Part shown: piece by piece, positions 47,385-56,670 of the stretch
Position numbering within the stretch: position 1 is the stretch's first letter
Layout of the letters: each line of letters starts with the position of its first letter
Origin: JAKACA01 sp049510975
GTDB taxonomy: Bacteria; Actinomycetota; Acidimicrobiia; Acidimicrobiales; Bog-793
Direction of reading: 5' to 3'
Assembly: GCA_049510975.1 (NCBI GenBank)
Contig: JBEKYM010000007.1
Span: 225,231-289,230 of the forward strand
DNA: 64,000 nt
Notes under the pieces: model-generated
Databases searched by the model: none
What the model saw: only the letters and a program-made list of their open reading frames with translations
What the model was told of the DNA's origin: nothing
Translations under genes and position numbers: made by a program

Positions 47385-49787
47385 ATGCCAGGTTCCATCT
47401 TGGGCAACAGCGTCCGTCGTGTCGAAGATCCGGAGCTCCTTATGGGCCGCGGAACCTTCGTGGGCAATCTCCGGCTCGAGGGTCTCGCCAGGGCGGTCTT
47501 CGTGCGTTCCCCTCACGCGCACGCCAGGATCCGATCGATCGACGTGGAGGCTGCTCGGAGCGCCCCCGGGGTGATCGGAGTGTTCACGGCCGGCGACCTC
47601 GGAATCCGGCCCTTTCACGGGTTCATGGTCCTGAACGCCGCTTGTGCGCGGCCGGCGCTTGCCGACGGCAAAGTGAACTTCGTCGGCGACCCGGTCGTCA
47701 TGGTGGTGGCCGAGACCGAGGCCGCCGGCCTCGACGCCGCCGAGCTCGTGGTCGTCGACTACGAGCCGCTTGACGCCGTCGTCGACCCCGAGGCGGCGCT
47801 CGCTGACGGTGCCCCGCTCCAGTTCGAGGAGCTGGGCACGAACGTCGTCGCCGGCATGGCCGACCCCGTCACCGATCCGCTGGCGGGAGCCGTCACGGTC
47901 GTGAGGGCCCAACTCGAGAACCAGCGCCTCGCTGTCGTGCCGATGGAGGGAGATGCCATCGCCGTGGTTCCCGGCGACGACGGCGATGGCCACGACCTCA
48001 CGGTGTATGTGTCGACCCAGATGCCTCACGGCTTTGCGCAATCCGCTGCCCGGAACCTCGACCTCGACCTCGAGCGCATGCGGGTCGTGGCCCCACACGT
48101 CGGCGGCGGTTTCGGGAGCAAGGCCGGCCTCGGGGCCGAGCACGCTGCGGTGATCGTCGGCGCAATGCAACTCGGGCGTCCCGTCACCTGGGTGCAGACC
48201 CGTTCGGAGAACCTCGTGGGAACGCCGCACGGTCGCGGTCAAGTGCAGTGGATCGAGATGGGCTTCGATGGCGAGGGACGGATCACGGGCATGCACTGCC
48301 GCGTTCTCGCCGATGCCGGCGCCTACGCCGGCTTCGGGGGCGCCCTCGCGATCGGCCCGACGCGCATGATGGCGCAGGGTGTCTATGCCATCCCGGCCAT
48401 CCGCTACGACGTGGCCGTCGTCGTGACGAACACGACGCCCATGGGTGCCTTCCGGGGAGCTGGCCGGCCCGAAGCGGCCGAGTTCCTCGAGCGCATGATG
48501 AACCTTGCGGCATCCGAGCTCGACATCGACCCGGTCGAGCTGCGTCGCCGCAACCTGCTGCCGGCCTTCAGCGAACCGTACCGGACCGTGATGGGCACGA
48601 CCTACGACGTCGGCGACTACGGCAAGGCGCTCGACGAGGCGGTCCGGCTCGCCGGCTACCAGCAGCTGCGGGCCGAGCAGGCGGCCAGACGCGCCTCGGG
48701 AGATCGCTTGCAGCTCGGCATCGGAGTCGCCGTCTACGTCGAGGTGACCGCCGGCGGTGGTGGCGAGTTCGGCGCCCTCGAAGTGCACAGGGACGGTACC
48801 GCCACGATCCGCGTCGGCACGTCCGGTCACGGCCAGGGACATGCGACGTCGTTCGCCATGATCGTGTCCGACACGCTGGGGATCCCGATGGAGGACATCG
48901 GTTTTGTGCAATCTGACACCGCAACGGTGCCAAGAGGTGGCGGGACCGGCGGGTCGCGCTCGCTGCAGCTGGCCGGCAGCGCCGTGCTCGGCGCCTCCGA
49001 GGAGGTGCTCGTGCGGGCGCGAGAGCTCGTCGCCGCCGAGCTGGAGGCGAGCGTCGCCGACATCGTCATTCACGACGGCGGCCGGCTGGGCGTGGCCGGC
49101 GTGCCATCGAGCGCCCTGTCCTGGGCGGCCATCGCCGGCCTGGCGGAAGCGGACGGCGACTCCGGCGGTCCCTTGGCGAGCGAGTTCGACTTCGTGCAGG
49201 CCGGGGCGACGTTTCCCTTCGGCGCCCACATTTCGGTGGTGGAGGTGGACACCGAAACGGGACAAGTGCGTCCCCTCCGCCACATCGCCGTCGACGACTG
49301 CGGACGCATCGTCAATCCCCTGCTGGTTACGGGCCAGCAACATGGCGGTATCGCTCAAGGGATGGCACAGGCGCTCTGGGAGGAGGTGGTGTTCGATGCG
49401 CAAGGCAATCCGCTCACGGCGACGCTGGCCGATTATTCGATGCCGAGTGCGGCCGAGCTCGTGTTCTTCGAGACAGCGAACACCGAGACGCCGACGCCGC
49501 GCAACCCGCTCGGTGCCAAGGGAATCGGCGAATCGGGCACGATCGGATCGACACCGTCGGTTCACAATGCCGTCATCGATGCCTTGGCCCACTTGGGTGT
49601 GCGTCACGTTGCCATGCCCTGCACTCCCGAGCGTGTGTGGCGGGCGATCGTGGCGGCCGGCGAGGGCGGTGTGGGAGCAGCCGCCGGCGGGCGTCCGCTC
49701 TGGCGGGATCCGCCCGCCGCTTTCGCAGGCCTGCCTCAGGCCGGCGAAGATGGCGCCCGTCCGGAAGCGGCCGACGCCGAGATCTGA
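47385..49787 (+). CDS. Molybdenum hydroxylase large subunit (xanthine dehydrogenase / form II CoxL-like)
   Basis: An 800-residue molybdopterin-cytosine-dinucleotide-type catalytic subunit. The N-terminal a/b hammerhead begins GSILGNSVRRVEDPELLMGRG. Cofactor-binding signatures include VGGGFGSKAGL and the loop AFRGAGRPEA. The latter matches the form II pattern AYRGAGR, not the form I AYXCSFR of true CO dehydrogenases. The catalytic glutamate is in GAKGIGESGT (about residue 716). These enzymes normally have FAD and 2Fe-2S subunits (CoxM, CoxS); neither is adjacent. The substrate is unknown; CO is unlikely on the loop evidence. Confidence 0.88.
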   Translation: MPGSILGNSVRRVEDPELLMGRGTFVGNLRLEGLARAVFVRSPHAHARIRSIDVEAARSAPGVIGVFTAGDLGIRPFHGFMVLNAACARPALADGKVNFVGDPVVMVVAETEAAGLDAAELVVVDYEPLDAVVDPEAALADGAPLQFEELGTNVVAGMADPVTDPLAGAVTVVRAQLENQRLAVVPMEGDAIAVVPGDDGDGHDLTVYVSTQMPHGFAQSAARNLDLDLERMRVVAPHVGGGFGSKAGLGAEHAAVIVGAMQLGRPVTWVQTRSENLVGTPHGRGQVQWIEMGFDGEGRITGMHCRVLADAGAYAGFGGALAIGPTRMMAQGVYAIPAIRYDVAVVVTNTTPMGAFRGAGRPEAAEFLERMMNLAASELDIDPVELRRRNLLPAFSEPYRTVMGTTYDVGDYGKALDEAVRLAGYQQLRAEQAARRASGDRLQLGIGVAVYVEVTAGGGGEFGALEVHRDGTATIRVGTSGHGQGHATSFAMIVSDTLGIPMEDIGFVQSDTATVPRGGGTGGSRSLQLAGSAVLGASEEVLVRARELVAAELEASVADIVIHDGGRLGVAGVPSSALSWAAIAGLAEADGDSGGPLASEFDFVQAGATFPFGAHISVVEVDTETGQVRPLRHIAVDDCGRIVNPLLVTGQQHGGIAQGMAQALWEEVVFDAQGNPLTATLADYSMPSAAELVFFETANTETPTPRNPLGAKGIGESGTIGSTPSVHNAVIDALAHLGVRHVAMPCTPERVWRAIVAAGEGGVGAAAGGRPLWRDPPAAFAGLPQAGEDGARPEAADAEI

Positions 49788-49947
49788 CCGGCCGAAGCTG
49801 GCGGAGCAGCCGAGCGCTGAACTGAGCGAGCAGCAGCGCGACCCAGCGAAGCACAAGAGGGCTGAGCGGACAGGGAGCGCCGGCGGACGAGCAGAGCAGG
49901 CACGTGCTGAAGTGACCGAGGGGCCGAGTTCGGAAAGGAAGGTGGTG

Positions 49948-50331
49948 ATGGACACGGGTGCGAGCGGCACCGCCGCAGAGCTCATCGCAGGTGCATGCAC
50001 CTTGCCGACCGTCGAGAAGCCGCTGAGGGGAGCGGAGTTCGCGCAGCTGTTCGCGAGCGCCGTCAGCGACGTCCGTCGAAGGGACCCGACCCACCTGATC
50101 CTGCAGATCGACTCGTCGGCCGAAGCCCGGGCGAGAGATCTCACGAACCGGGAACAGGAGTGTTGCTCCTTCTTCCACTTCACATTCGCGCCGGCGCCTG
50201 ACGTGTCGTCGCTCTGGTTGAACGTCGCTGTTCCCGAAGCGTACGTGGCGGTACTCGACGCGATCGAGGAGCGTGCACGCAGCGCCATACCGGCCAGCGG
50301 CCGCCCCTCGGCGCCGGCATCAGAGTCATAA
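49948..50331 (+). CDS. Small conserved cysteine-pair protein of unknown function
   Basis: A 127-residue soluble protein. The likely key feature is the Cys-Cys pair in NREQECCSFFHFTFAPAPD (about 75). A lone cysteine lies near residue 17. I recall similar actinobacterial proteins with a CCSFF motif near metal-response genes, but no function is established. Here the neighbours are the molybdenum hydroxylase and a signalling protein. The ATG has AAAGGAAGGTGG upstream, a good ribosome site. Confidence 0.7.
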   Translation: MDTGASGTAAELIAGACTLPTVEKPLRGAEFAQLFASAVSDVRRRDPTHLILQIDSSAEARARDLTNREQECCSFFHFTFAPAPDVSSLWLNVAVPEAYVAVLDAIEERARSAIPASGRPSAPASES

Positions 50332-50634
50332 CGCTGCACGACCAACTCAGCGTCTCACGGCTGGCCATTTGATGCCTGCGGGTGAAATGCAGGAGACGTG
50401 CGGTTGACACGAACGAGAGAGCGACGGCTCCTCGACCTCGGATCCTGTTGAGCTCGATGACGACGCCTTGTCTGGTCACCACACTGGAGAGGAGCGTTTC
50501 CATTGCGGAATTCAACGCGGGTGCATCTGTTCATGACTTCGGCAAAGTGCTGGTAGAGTTCGCGTGACTGGAATACGAAACAGGCACCGTCTGGACCCCG
50601 CGGCTCCCTCTCCCTGCCAGTCCGGAGGAGCGCG
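50332..50634 (+). other. Gap before the GAF-GGDEF-EAL gene
   Basis: The 303 bases are less GC-rich than average. A TTGACA at 50404-50409 has no -10 partner at the right distance. TAGAGT at 50555-50560 is a possible -10 box, giving a leader of about 70 bases. CCGGAGGAG just before the ATG at 50635 is a good ribosome site. A 61-codon frame at 50382-50567 lacks support. Confidence 0.35.
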
Positions 50635-52503
50635 ATGTCCATCGACCGGCGGCTGTCGGAAGAGTTGAGCGAGTTCGCACGAACACTCGCCACCGACTTT
50701 CCCATTCAGGCAATCTTGGATCACCTCGTGCTTCGGATTGTCGACATGCTGCCGATCGGTGCAGCTGGTGTGACACTGATCTCGGCAGGCTCCGGGCCCC
50801 ACTTCATCAGCGCATCTGACGATTCGGCCCTTCGGTTCGAACGCCTCCAGTCGGAGTTGAACGAAGGACCATGCATTGCCGCCTTCGAGTCCGGCAGTGC
50901 GGTCGCCGTTCCTGACCTGCGCGACGACAGCCGCTTTCCGTCCTTTGCCTCGCGGGCTGTTTCCGAAGGCCTCGTCGCCGTCTTCACGTTCCCGCTCCGC
51001 CACGACGACCATCAGCTTGGCGCTCTCGACCTGTATCGCTCCACGCCGGGAGAACTGAATAGCGAGGAGATGCTGGCGGCCCAGACGTTGGCGGACGTGG
51101 CGACTGCCTACTTGCTGAACGCTCAAGCGCGGGCGGACCTGCGGGACTCGTCCGAGCGCGCGCAACAGATCGCCCTGCACGATCCGCTGACCGGCCTGCC
51201 CAATCGAGTCCTGCTGATGGAACGGCTCGAACATGCCATATCGCGCTCGGCTCGGTCGCACCGCGTGGTCGCCATCCTGTTCGCCGATCTCGATCACTTC
51301 AAGTCGATCAACGACACCTATGGTCACCGTGTCGGGGACCAGGTATTGCAGGCCGTGGCGGAGCGGCTCGGGCGGCTCCTGCGGCCCGATGACACCTTGG
51401 CGCGGCTCTCCGGTGACGAGTTCGCCATCATCTGTGAGGACCTGGAGGACCCGTCGCAGATCGAACCGCTCGGGACGCGAATCGACAGTGCCTTTGCCGA
51501 GCCCTTCGAGGTGGCTGGGAACGAGTTGTTCCTGAGCGCCAGCGTAGGCATCGCTTTCGCGAGCCGGGTGGGCGAGATCCCCGAGCGGCTGCTGCAGGAA
51601 GCCGACACCGCTATGTATCAAGCCAAGCGAAGGGGCGGCGGGCGGCACGGTACCGTTGACCTGACCGACCAGCGAGAGCAGAGACGGTTGGTCAGCTTGA
51701 CGCACGATCTGCGCGGCGTGCTCTTGAGAGACGAACTGCACCTCGAGTACCAACCCATTGTGTCGCTGTCCGACGGTCGCATCGCTGCGGTCGAAGCCCT
51801 CCTGCGATGGACCCATCCGCTCTTCGGGATGGTGAAGCCGGAGCTGGCGGTGGCGGCTGCAGAGCGGTCAGGGCTGATGGCCGATATCGGGCGTTGGGTG
51901 ATCGCTCAGGCCTGCGTGGACCGGCGCCGTTGGGAGCGCCCGGACCTCGACGAGGACATCTCGATCTGCATCAACGCCTCGGCGTACCAGCTGATGTCCC
52001 ACGACTTCGCCGGCACCGTCGCCAAGGTGCTGGAGGACACGGGCACCGATGCGAATCGCCTTACCATCGAGGTGACCGAGAGCGTCTTCATCAAAGACGA
52101 CGAGCGTGCGCTGCGAGTGCTCAACGAGCTCAAAGCTCTGGGTGTTCTCTTGGCGCTGGACGACTTCGGAACCGGTTACTCGTCGCTCAGCTATCTGCGG
52201 CAGTTCCCGGTGGACATCGTCAAGATCGACCGAGCCTTCGTCAGCGACCTGTCGCACGGGGCGAACGGCCCGGTCATCGTCGAAGCCATCATCCGACTGG
52301 CCCACGGGCTCGGCATGTCCGTCGTCGCCGAAGGTGTCGAGACAGCCAGCCAATACGAGGCCATCGCCGCACTCGGCTGCGACTGCTACCAGGGCTACTT
52401 CTGTGCCCGGCCTGCGACCGTGGACCATCTGGCATCGATCATGGCTTCCCGTGACAACGGCCAGCTGGCGGACTTGAAGACGATCGGCATGTGGGTGTCC
52501 TGA
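50635..52503 (+). CDS. GAF-GGDEF-EAL cyclic-di-GMP signalling protein
   Basis: A 622-residue cytosolic protein. The GAF domain is about 5-165. The GGDEF domain (about 180-340) has the active-site variant SGDEF, which is usually active, with the inhibitory RPDD motif five residues upstream. The EAL domain (about 365-610) has AVEALLRW, a metal-binding VTESVF, DDFGTGYSSLSYLR and AEGVET. All key motifs appear intact, so it may both make and degrade cyclic di-GMP. The GAF ligand cannot be told. It is convergent with aceE. Confidence 0.92.
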   Translation: MSIDRRLSEELSEFARTLATDFPIQAILDHLVLRIVDMLPIGAAGVTLISAGSGPHFISASDDSALRFERLQSELNEGPCIAAFESGSAVAVPDLRDDSRFPSFASRAVSEGLVAVFTFPLRHDDHQLGALDLYRSTPGELNSEEMLAAQTLADVATAYLLNAQARADLRDSSERAQQIALHDPLTGLPNRVLLMERLEHAISRSARSHRVVAILFADLDHFKSINDTYGHRVGDQVLQAVAERLGRLLRPDDTLARLSGDEFAIICEDLEDPSQIEPLGTRIDSAFAEPFEVAGNELFLSASVGIAFASRVGEIPERLLQEADTAMYQAKRRGGGRHGTVDLTDQREQRRLVSLTHDLRGVLLRDELHLEYQPIVSLSDGRIAAVEALLRWTHPLFGMVKPELAVAAAERSGLMADIGRWVIAQACVDRRRWERPDLDEDISICINASAYQLMSHDFAGTVAKVLEDTGTDANRLTIEVTESVFIKDDERALRVLNELKALGVLLALDDFGTGYSSLSYLRQFPVDIVKIDRAFVSDLSHGANGPVIVEAIIRLAHGLGMSVVAEGVETASQYEAIAALGCDCYQGYFCARPATVDHLASIMASRDNGQLADLKTIGMWVS

Positions 52504-52516
52504 GCGACTCCCGAGC

Positions 52517-55234
52517 TCAGGCGGTCCGGGGCTCGACCGCCTCGGCGTCGACGCCATAGCGCTCGAGCGCTTCGAGAACGTCGCTCTGCTTGACCTCGCC
52601 GGCGGAGGCGAGCGTCGCCAGCACGGCGACGACGAGATGGGCGGCGTCGACCTCGAAGTGACGCCGGAGCGCCTCCCGCGTGTCCGAGCGCCCGAAGCCA
52701 TCGGTCCCGAGCGGGACGAACGTCCCGGGCAGAAAGCGTGAGATTTGGTCCGGCACCGACTTCAAGTAATCCGTGACGGCCACCACCGGGCCACGAGAGT
52801 CGGCCAGAGCGCGGGAGACAAAAGCCTCGCGGTGCGTCGAGCTCGGGTGGAGGCGGTTCCATCGCTCGATCGTGAGGGCGTCCTCGCGCAGGGCTTTGTA
52901 GCTCGTCACCGACCAGCATTCGGCGCCGACACCCCAGTCGCTCGCGAGGAGCTGGCGGGCCTCGACAGCCGTTTGCCACATGGTGCCGGAGAAGAGGATC
53001 GTGGCCGGCTTGAGCGAGGTGTCCGGCGAGGCCAGGTACCGGTAGCAGCCGCGGATCACGCCCTCGCGGATCCGTGCCCGCTCGGCGGCGTCGTCGGGCA
53101 GCGCCGGCATCGGGTAGTTCTCGTTGTACAACGTGACGTAGTAGAGGAGGTCCTCGCCGGCGGGGCCGTACATCGCCTCGATGCCGTCGCCCACGATGAA
53201 GGCGAGCTCGTAGGCAAACGCAGGGTCATAGGCGCGCACGCAGGGCACGACGGACGCCAGCAGGTGCGAATGACCGTCTTCGTGCTGGAGGCCCTCGCCG
53301 TTCATGGTGGTACGGCCGGCGGTGCACCCGAACAAGAAACCCCTCGCCCTGGCATCTGCCGCCTGCCACATGAGGTCGCCCACCCGCTGGAAGCCGAACA
53401 TGGAATAGAACATGTACATCGGCACCATCGGCGTCGACCACGTGGAGTACGCCGTGCCGGCAGCCTGGAAGCTCCCCATGCCGCCCGCCTCGGTGATGCC
53501 CTCCTGCAGGATCTGCCCCGTGCGGTCCTCGGCGTAGTTGAGCACCAAGCCAGCGTCGACCGAGGTGTAATGCTGACCTTCGGAGGCGTAGATCTTCACT
53601 TCGGCGAAGAGGGCATCGAGGCCGAAGGTGCGCCCCTCGTCAGGAATGATGGGGACGACGTGCCGGCCGATCGCCGGATCTCGCAGCAGGCTGCGCAACA
53701 TGCGTGCAAAAGCCATCGTCGTGGACACGGGCTGGCCCCTCGAGCCGCTCAGGAACTCGTCCCACAGCGCCGGGTCCGGCTGCGGGAGGCCCGTGCGGCC
53801 GTTGCCCCGGACGAGGCGGGTCGGCAGCGAGCCGCCTTGCGCTTGCACGCGCGCCTGCAGGTACTCGAGCTCGGGCGAGCCCGCCGGCGGCCGGTAGTAG
53901 GGCGGGTGCTCGGCGTCGAGGGCGGCGTCGGGGATCTCGTCGCTGAGATAGAGCCGGTCGCGCAGCAGGCGCAACTGCTCGCGGGTCATCTTCTTGATCT
54001 GGTGGGTGGCGTTTCTTGCTTCGATCTCGGGGCCGAGGGTCCAGCCCTTCACGGTCTTGGCGAGGATGACGGTGGGAGCACCGGTCTGCTCGGTCGCCAT
54101 CTTGTAAGCGGCATACAGCTTGCGGTAGTCGTGACCTCCGCGGGGCAGCGACTGCAGCTCGGAGTCGGAGAGGTGCTCGACCATCTTGCGAAGGCGAGGG
54201 TCAGGGCCGAAGAAGTGCTCGCGGATGTAGGCACCCGAGGAGGCCGAGTAGTTCTGGAAGTCGCCGTCGAGTGTTGTGTTCATCTTGTTGACGAGGACGC
54301 CGTCGACGTCTCTGGCGAGCAGCTCGTCCCAGCGGCGCCCCCAGATGACTTTGATGACGTTCCAGCCGCAACCGCGGAAGAGCGCTTCGAGCTCCTGGAT
54401 GATCTTGCCGTTGCCGCGGACGGGTCCATCGAGACGCTGCAGGTTGCAGTTGACGACGAAGACGAGGTTGTCGAGCTTCTCGCGAGCCGCCAGACGGAGG
54501 CCGCCGTGGCTCTCCGGCTCGTCCATCTCGCCGTCGCCTACGAAGCACCACACTCGCGACACCGAGGTGTCGACGATCTCGCGGTGGAGCAGGTAGCGGT
54601 TGAAGCGAGCCTGATAGACCGCTGCCAGCGGTCCGAGCCCCATCGAGACCGTGGGGAACTCCCAGAAGTCCGGCATGAGGCGAGGGTGCGGGTAGCTCGA
54701 CAGGCCGTGGCCGCCGGTCTCGAAACGGAAGTTGTCGAGTGACTCCTCATCGAGGCGCCCCTCGACAAAGGCGCGGGCGTAGATCCCGGGCGAGGCATGC
54801 CCTTGGAAGAAGACCTGGTCGCCGGCGAGGCCGTTTGCCTTGCCACGGAAGAAGTGGTTGTAGCCGACCTCGTAGAGTGAGGCGGAGCCCGCGTAGGTCG
54901 ACAGGTGACCGCCGATGCCGGGGTCCTTCGAGTTCGCACGTGTGACCATCACAGCGGCGTTCCAGCGGATGTAGGCGCGGATCCTGCGCTCGAGGTGCTC
55001 GTCGCCCGGGAACCAGGGCTCGTCGGCTGCGGGGATCGTGTTCACGTACGGCGTGGACACCGTGGCGGGGAAGCCGATCTGTGACGCCCGCGCCCGCTCG
55101 AGGAGCTTCATCAAGAGAAACCGCGCACGGTCGCGACCGCGCTGCTCCACGATGGAGTCGAAGGAGTCGAGCCACTCGTTGGTCTCTTCTGGATCGATGT
55201 CGGGGACCTGGTGCGAGAAACCGTCGAAGATCAC
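52517..55234 (-). CDS. aceE: Pyruvate dehydrogenase E1 component (homodimeric)
   Basis: A 905-residue thiamine-diphosphate enzyme decarboxylating pyruvate. The cofactor motif starts GDGEMDEPESHGG (about 232) and ends near VVNCNLQRLDG. HHH-type substrate residues appear in FFQGHASPGIYARAF and ETGGHGLSSYPHPRLMP. The C-terminal third is complete. The N-terminus (VIFDGFSHQVPDIDPEETNEWLDSFD) is the normal one from GTG 55234. The frame extending to 55852 is antisense to rnhA and rejected. It would work with a lipoyl E2 and with Lpd, whose genes begin at 62268 and 63754. Confidence 0.95.
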   Translation of the reverse strand: MIFDGFSHQVPDIDPEETNEWLDSFDSIVEQRGRDRARFLLMKLLERARASQIGFPATVSTPYVNTIPAADEPWFPGDEHLERRIRAYIRWNAAVMVTRANSKDPGIGGHLSTYAGSASLYEVGYNHFFRGKANGLAGDQVFFQGHASPGIYARAFVEGRLDEESLDNFRFETGGHGLSSYPHPRLMPDFWEFPTVSMGLGPLAAVYQARFNRYLLHREIVDTSVSRVWCFVGDGEMDEPESHGGLRLAAREKLDNLVFVVNCNLQRLDGPVRGNGKIIQELEALFRGCGWNVIKVIWGRRWDELLARDVDGVLVNKMNTTLDGDFQNYSASSGAYIREHFFGPDPRLRKMVEHLSDSELQSLPRGGHDYRKLYAAYKMATEQTGAPTVILAKTVKGWTLGPEIEARNATHQIKKMTREQLRLLRDRLYLSDEIPDAALDAEHPPYYRPPAGSPELEYLQARVQAQGGSLPTRLVRGNGRTGLPQPDPALWDEFLSGSRGQPVSTTMAFARMLRSLLRDPAIGRHVVPIIPDEGRTFGLDALFAEVKIYASEGQHYTSVDAGLVLNYAEDRTGQILQEGITEAGGMGSFQAAGTAYSTWSTPMVPMYMFYSMFGFQRVGDLMWQAADARARGFLFGCTAGRTTMNGEGLQHEDGHSHLLASVVPCVRAYDPAFAYELAFIVGDGIEAMYGPAGEDLLYYVTLYNENYPMPALPDDAAERARIREGVIRGCYRYLASPDTSLKPATILFSGTMWQTAVEARQLLASDWGVGAECWSVTSYKALREDALTIERWNRLHPSSTHREAFVSRALADSRGPVVAVTDYLKSVPDQISRFLPGTFVPLGTDGFGRSDTREALRRHFEVDAAHLVVAVLATLASAGEVKQSDVLEALERYGVDAEAVEPRTA

Positions 55235-55296
55235 TTCTTGATTCTCGCGCCGCCTCGCCGCTCGTCCGGTCACCGGGCGCGTGGTCGGCGGGTCGC

Positions 55297-55302
55297 TAGG
55301 GT
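55297..55302 (+). promoter_or_regulatory. -10 box of rnhA (leaderless transcript)
   Basis: TAGGGT ends seven bases before the GTG at 55310. No ribosome site is present. Confidence 0.5.
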
Positions 55303-55309
55303 CGGGATC

Positions 55310-55771
55310 GTGCCGGAACCTCGCGAGCCCGTTGTCGTCTACACCGACGGTGCGTGCCTGCGAAACCCCGGTCCCGGCGGCTGGGCCTGGGCCGTCTCCG
55401 AGGATCTGTACGCGAGCGGCAGCGATCCGGCGACCACGAACCAGCGGATGGAACTGATGGCGGTCATCGAAGCGCTCGACGAATTCTCCTCCGGGCGGGT
55501 TCGCGTCGTGAGTGACTCGACCTACGTGGTCAACTGCTTTCGCCAGCGTTGGTGGGCGGGCTGGCGTGCCAAGGGCTGGCGGAATGCGCGCAGCGAGCCG
55601 GTGGCGAATCAGGACCTGTGGCGGCCGCTGGTCGCGCTCGTCATCGACGAGCGGGCCGGCGAGATCGAGCTCGAGTGGGTGAAGGGGCACGGCACGAGTG
55701 TCGGCAACAACCTGGCGGACCGCCTCGCCACCGAGGCCGCCCGCCTGCAGCGGGGCGCTCGGGCCGGCTGA
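55310..55771 (+). CDS. rnhA: Ribonuclease HI
   Basis: A 153-residue nuclease cutting RNA in RNA-DNA hybrids. The catalytic acids are Asp13 (VYTDGAC), Glu48 (RMELMAV), Asp69 (VSDSTYV) and Asp137 (NLADRLA), with His127 in VKGHGTS. The basic protrusion is present in short form (WWAGWRAKGWRN). GTG 55310, right after a -10 box, gives the standard N-terminus; the frame from 55211 runs into aceE. It is divergent from aceE. Confidence 0.94.
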   Translation: MPEPREPVVVYTDGACLRNPGPGGWAWAVSEDLYASGSDPATTNQRMELMAVIEALDEFSSGRVRVVSDSTYVVNCFRQRWWAGWRAKGWRNARSEPVANQDLWRPLVALVIDERAGEIELEWVKGHGTSVGNNLADRLATEAARLQRGARAG

Positions 55772-55856
55772 GCGGGCTGGCGGCGGAACGGGCCGGCACC
55801 GGCTTGCCGGTCGTCGCAACGCCGGGGCGGATTGGGATCTGCGAGTCGCCATCTCC

Positions 55857-55862
55857 TAGGTT
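55857..55862 (+). promoter_or_regulatory. -10 box of the SDR gene (leaderless transcript)
   Basis: TAGGTT ends six bases before the ATG at 55869. No ribosome site is present. Confidence 0.5.
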
Positions 55863-55868
55863 GTTGAC

Positions 55869-56636
55869 ATGCGAATCAACAGCACTTCAGCCCTCGTGAC
55901 CGGTGGGGCGTCCGGCCTCGGAGAGGCAACCGCGCGGGCGCTCCACGCCGCCGGCGCCACCGTCACGCTCTTCGACCGCGACGAGGCCCGTGCCAAGGCG
56001 ACGGCCGAGGCCATCGGAGGGGCGACGACCTACGTCGCCGGCGACGTCGGCGATCCGGACGCCGTCACCGAGGCCGTGGAGCTGGCAGCGAGCGCGGGGG
56101 CGTTTCGCATCACCGTCAGCTGCGCCGGCATCGGCTGGGCGCAACGGACGATCGGGCGCAACGGCGAGGCGCACGACCTCGACGCCTTCAAGACGGTCGT
56201 CAACGTGAACCTGATCGGCACGTTCAATGTCATGCGCATCGCCGCCGGCGCGATGTCCAAGACCGAGCCACTCGAGGACGGAGAGCGTGGGGTCATCGTC
56301 AATACTGCGTCCGTGGCCGCCTTCGAGGGCCAGATCGGCCAGATCTCGTACTCCGCCTCGAAGGGTGGCGTCGTCGGCATGACCGTGCCGGCGGCCCGCG
56401 ACCTCTCGCCCGTGGGCATTCGCGTGAACACGATCGCCCCCGGGCTCATGGACACGCCGTTGCTGGGCCTGCTGCCGGAGGAGAACCGCAAGGCCCTCGG
56501 GTCCGGCGTGCTGTTCCCGAAGCGTCTCGGCACGCCGGCCGAGTTCGGCCAGCTCGTCATCGCCATCGCCGAGAACGGCTACTTGAACGGCGAGACCATC
56601 CGGCTCGACGGCGGCCTGCGGATGCCACCGAAGTAA
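55869..56636 (+). CDS. Short-chain dehydrogenase (3-hydroxyacyl-CoA dehydrogenase type 2-like)
   Basis: A 255-residue NAD(P)-dependent oxidoreductase. The cofactor motif TGGASGLGEA spans 11-20, with Asp37 at the end of strand two favouring NAD. The catalytic residues are Ser148, Tyr161 and Lys165 (YSASK). The sequence layout (VTGGASGLGEATARALHAAG, then SVAAFEGQIGQISYSASKGG) resembles the HSD17B10 group, which oxidises short 3-hydroxyacyl-CoAs. The aldo/keto reductase follows after 34 bases. Confidence 0.9.
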   Translation: MRINSTSALVTGGASGLGEATARALHAAGATVTLFDRDEARAKATAEAIGGATTYVAGDVGDPDAVTEAVELAASAGAFRITVSCAGIGWAQRTIGRNGEAHDLDAFKTVVNVNLIGTFNVMRIAAGAMSKTEPLEDGERGVIVNTASVAAFEGQIGQISYSASKGGVVGMTVPAARDLSPVGIRVNTIAPGLMDTPLLGLLPEENRKALGSGVLFPKRLGTPAEFGQLVIAIAENGYLNGETIRLDGGLRMPPK

Positions 56637-56670
56637 CGCCGGCATCGGAGAGAGAAAGCACCCTGACCTC

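Noticed and set aside
50382..50567. 61-codon frame before the GAF-GGDEF-EAL gene
   Set aside because: There is no ribosome site, the product is of mixed composition, and no relation to known families was seen.
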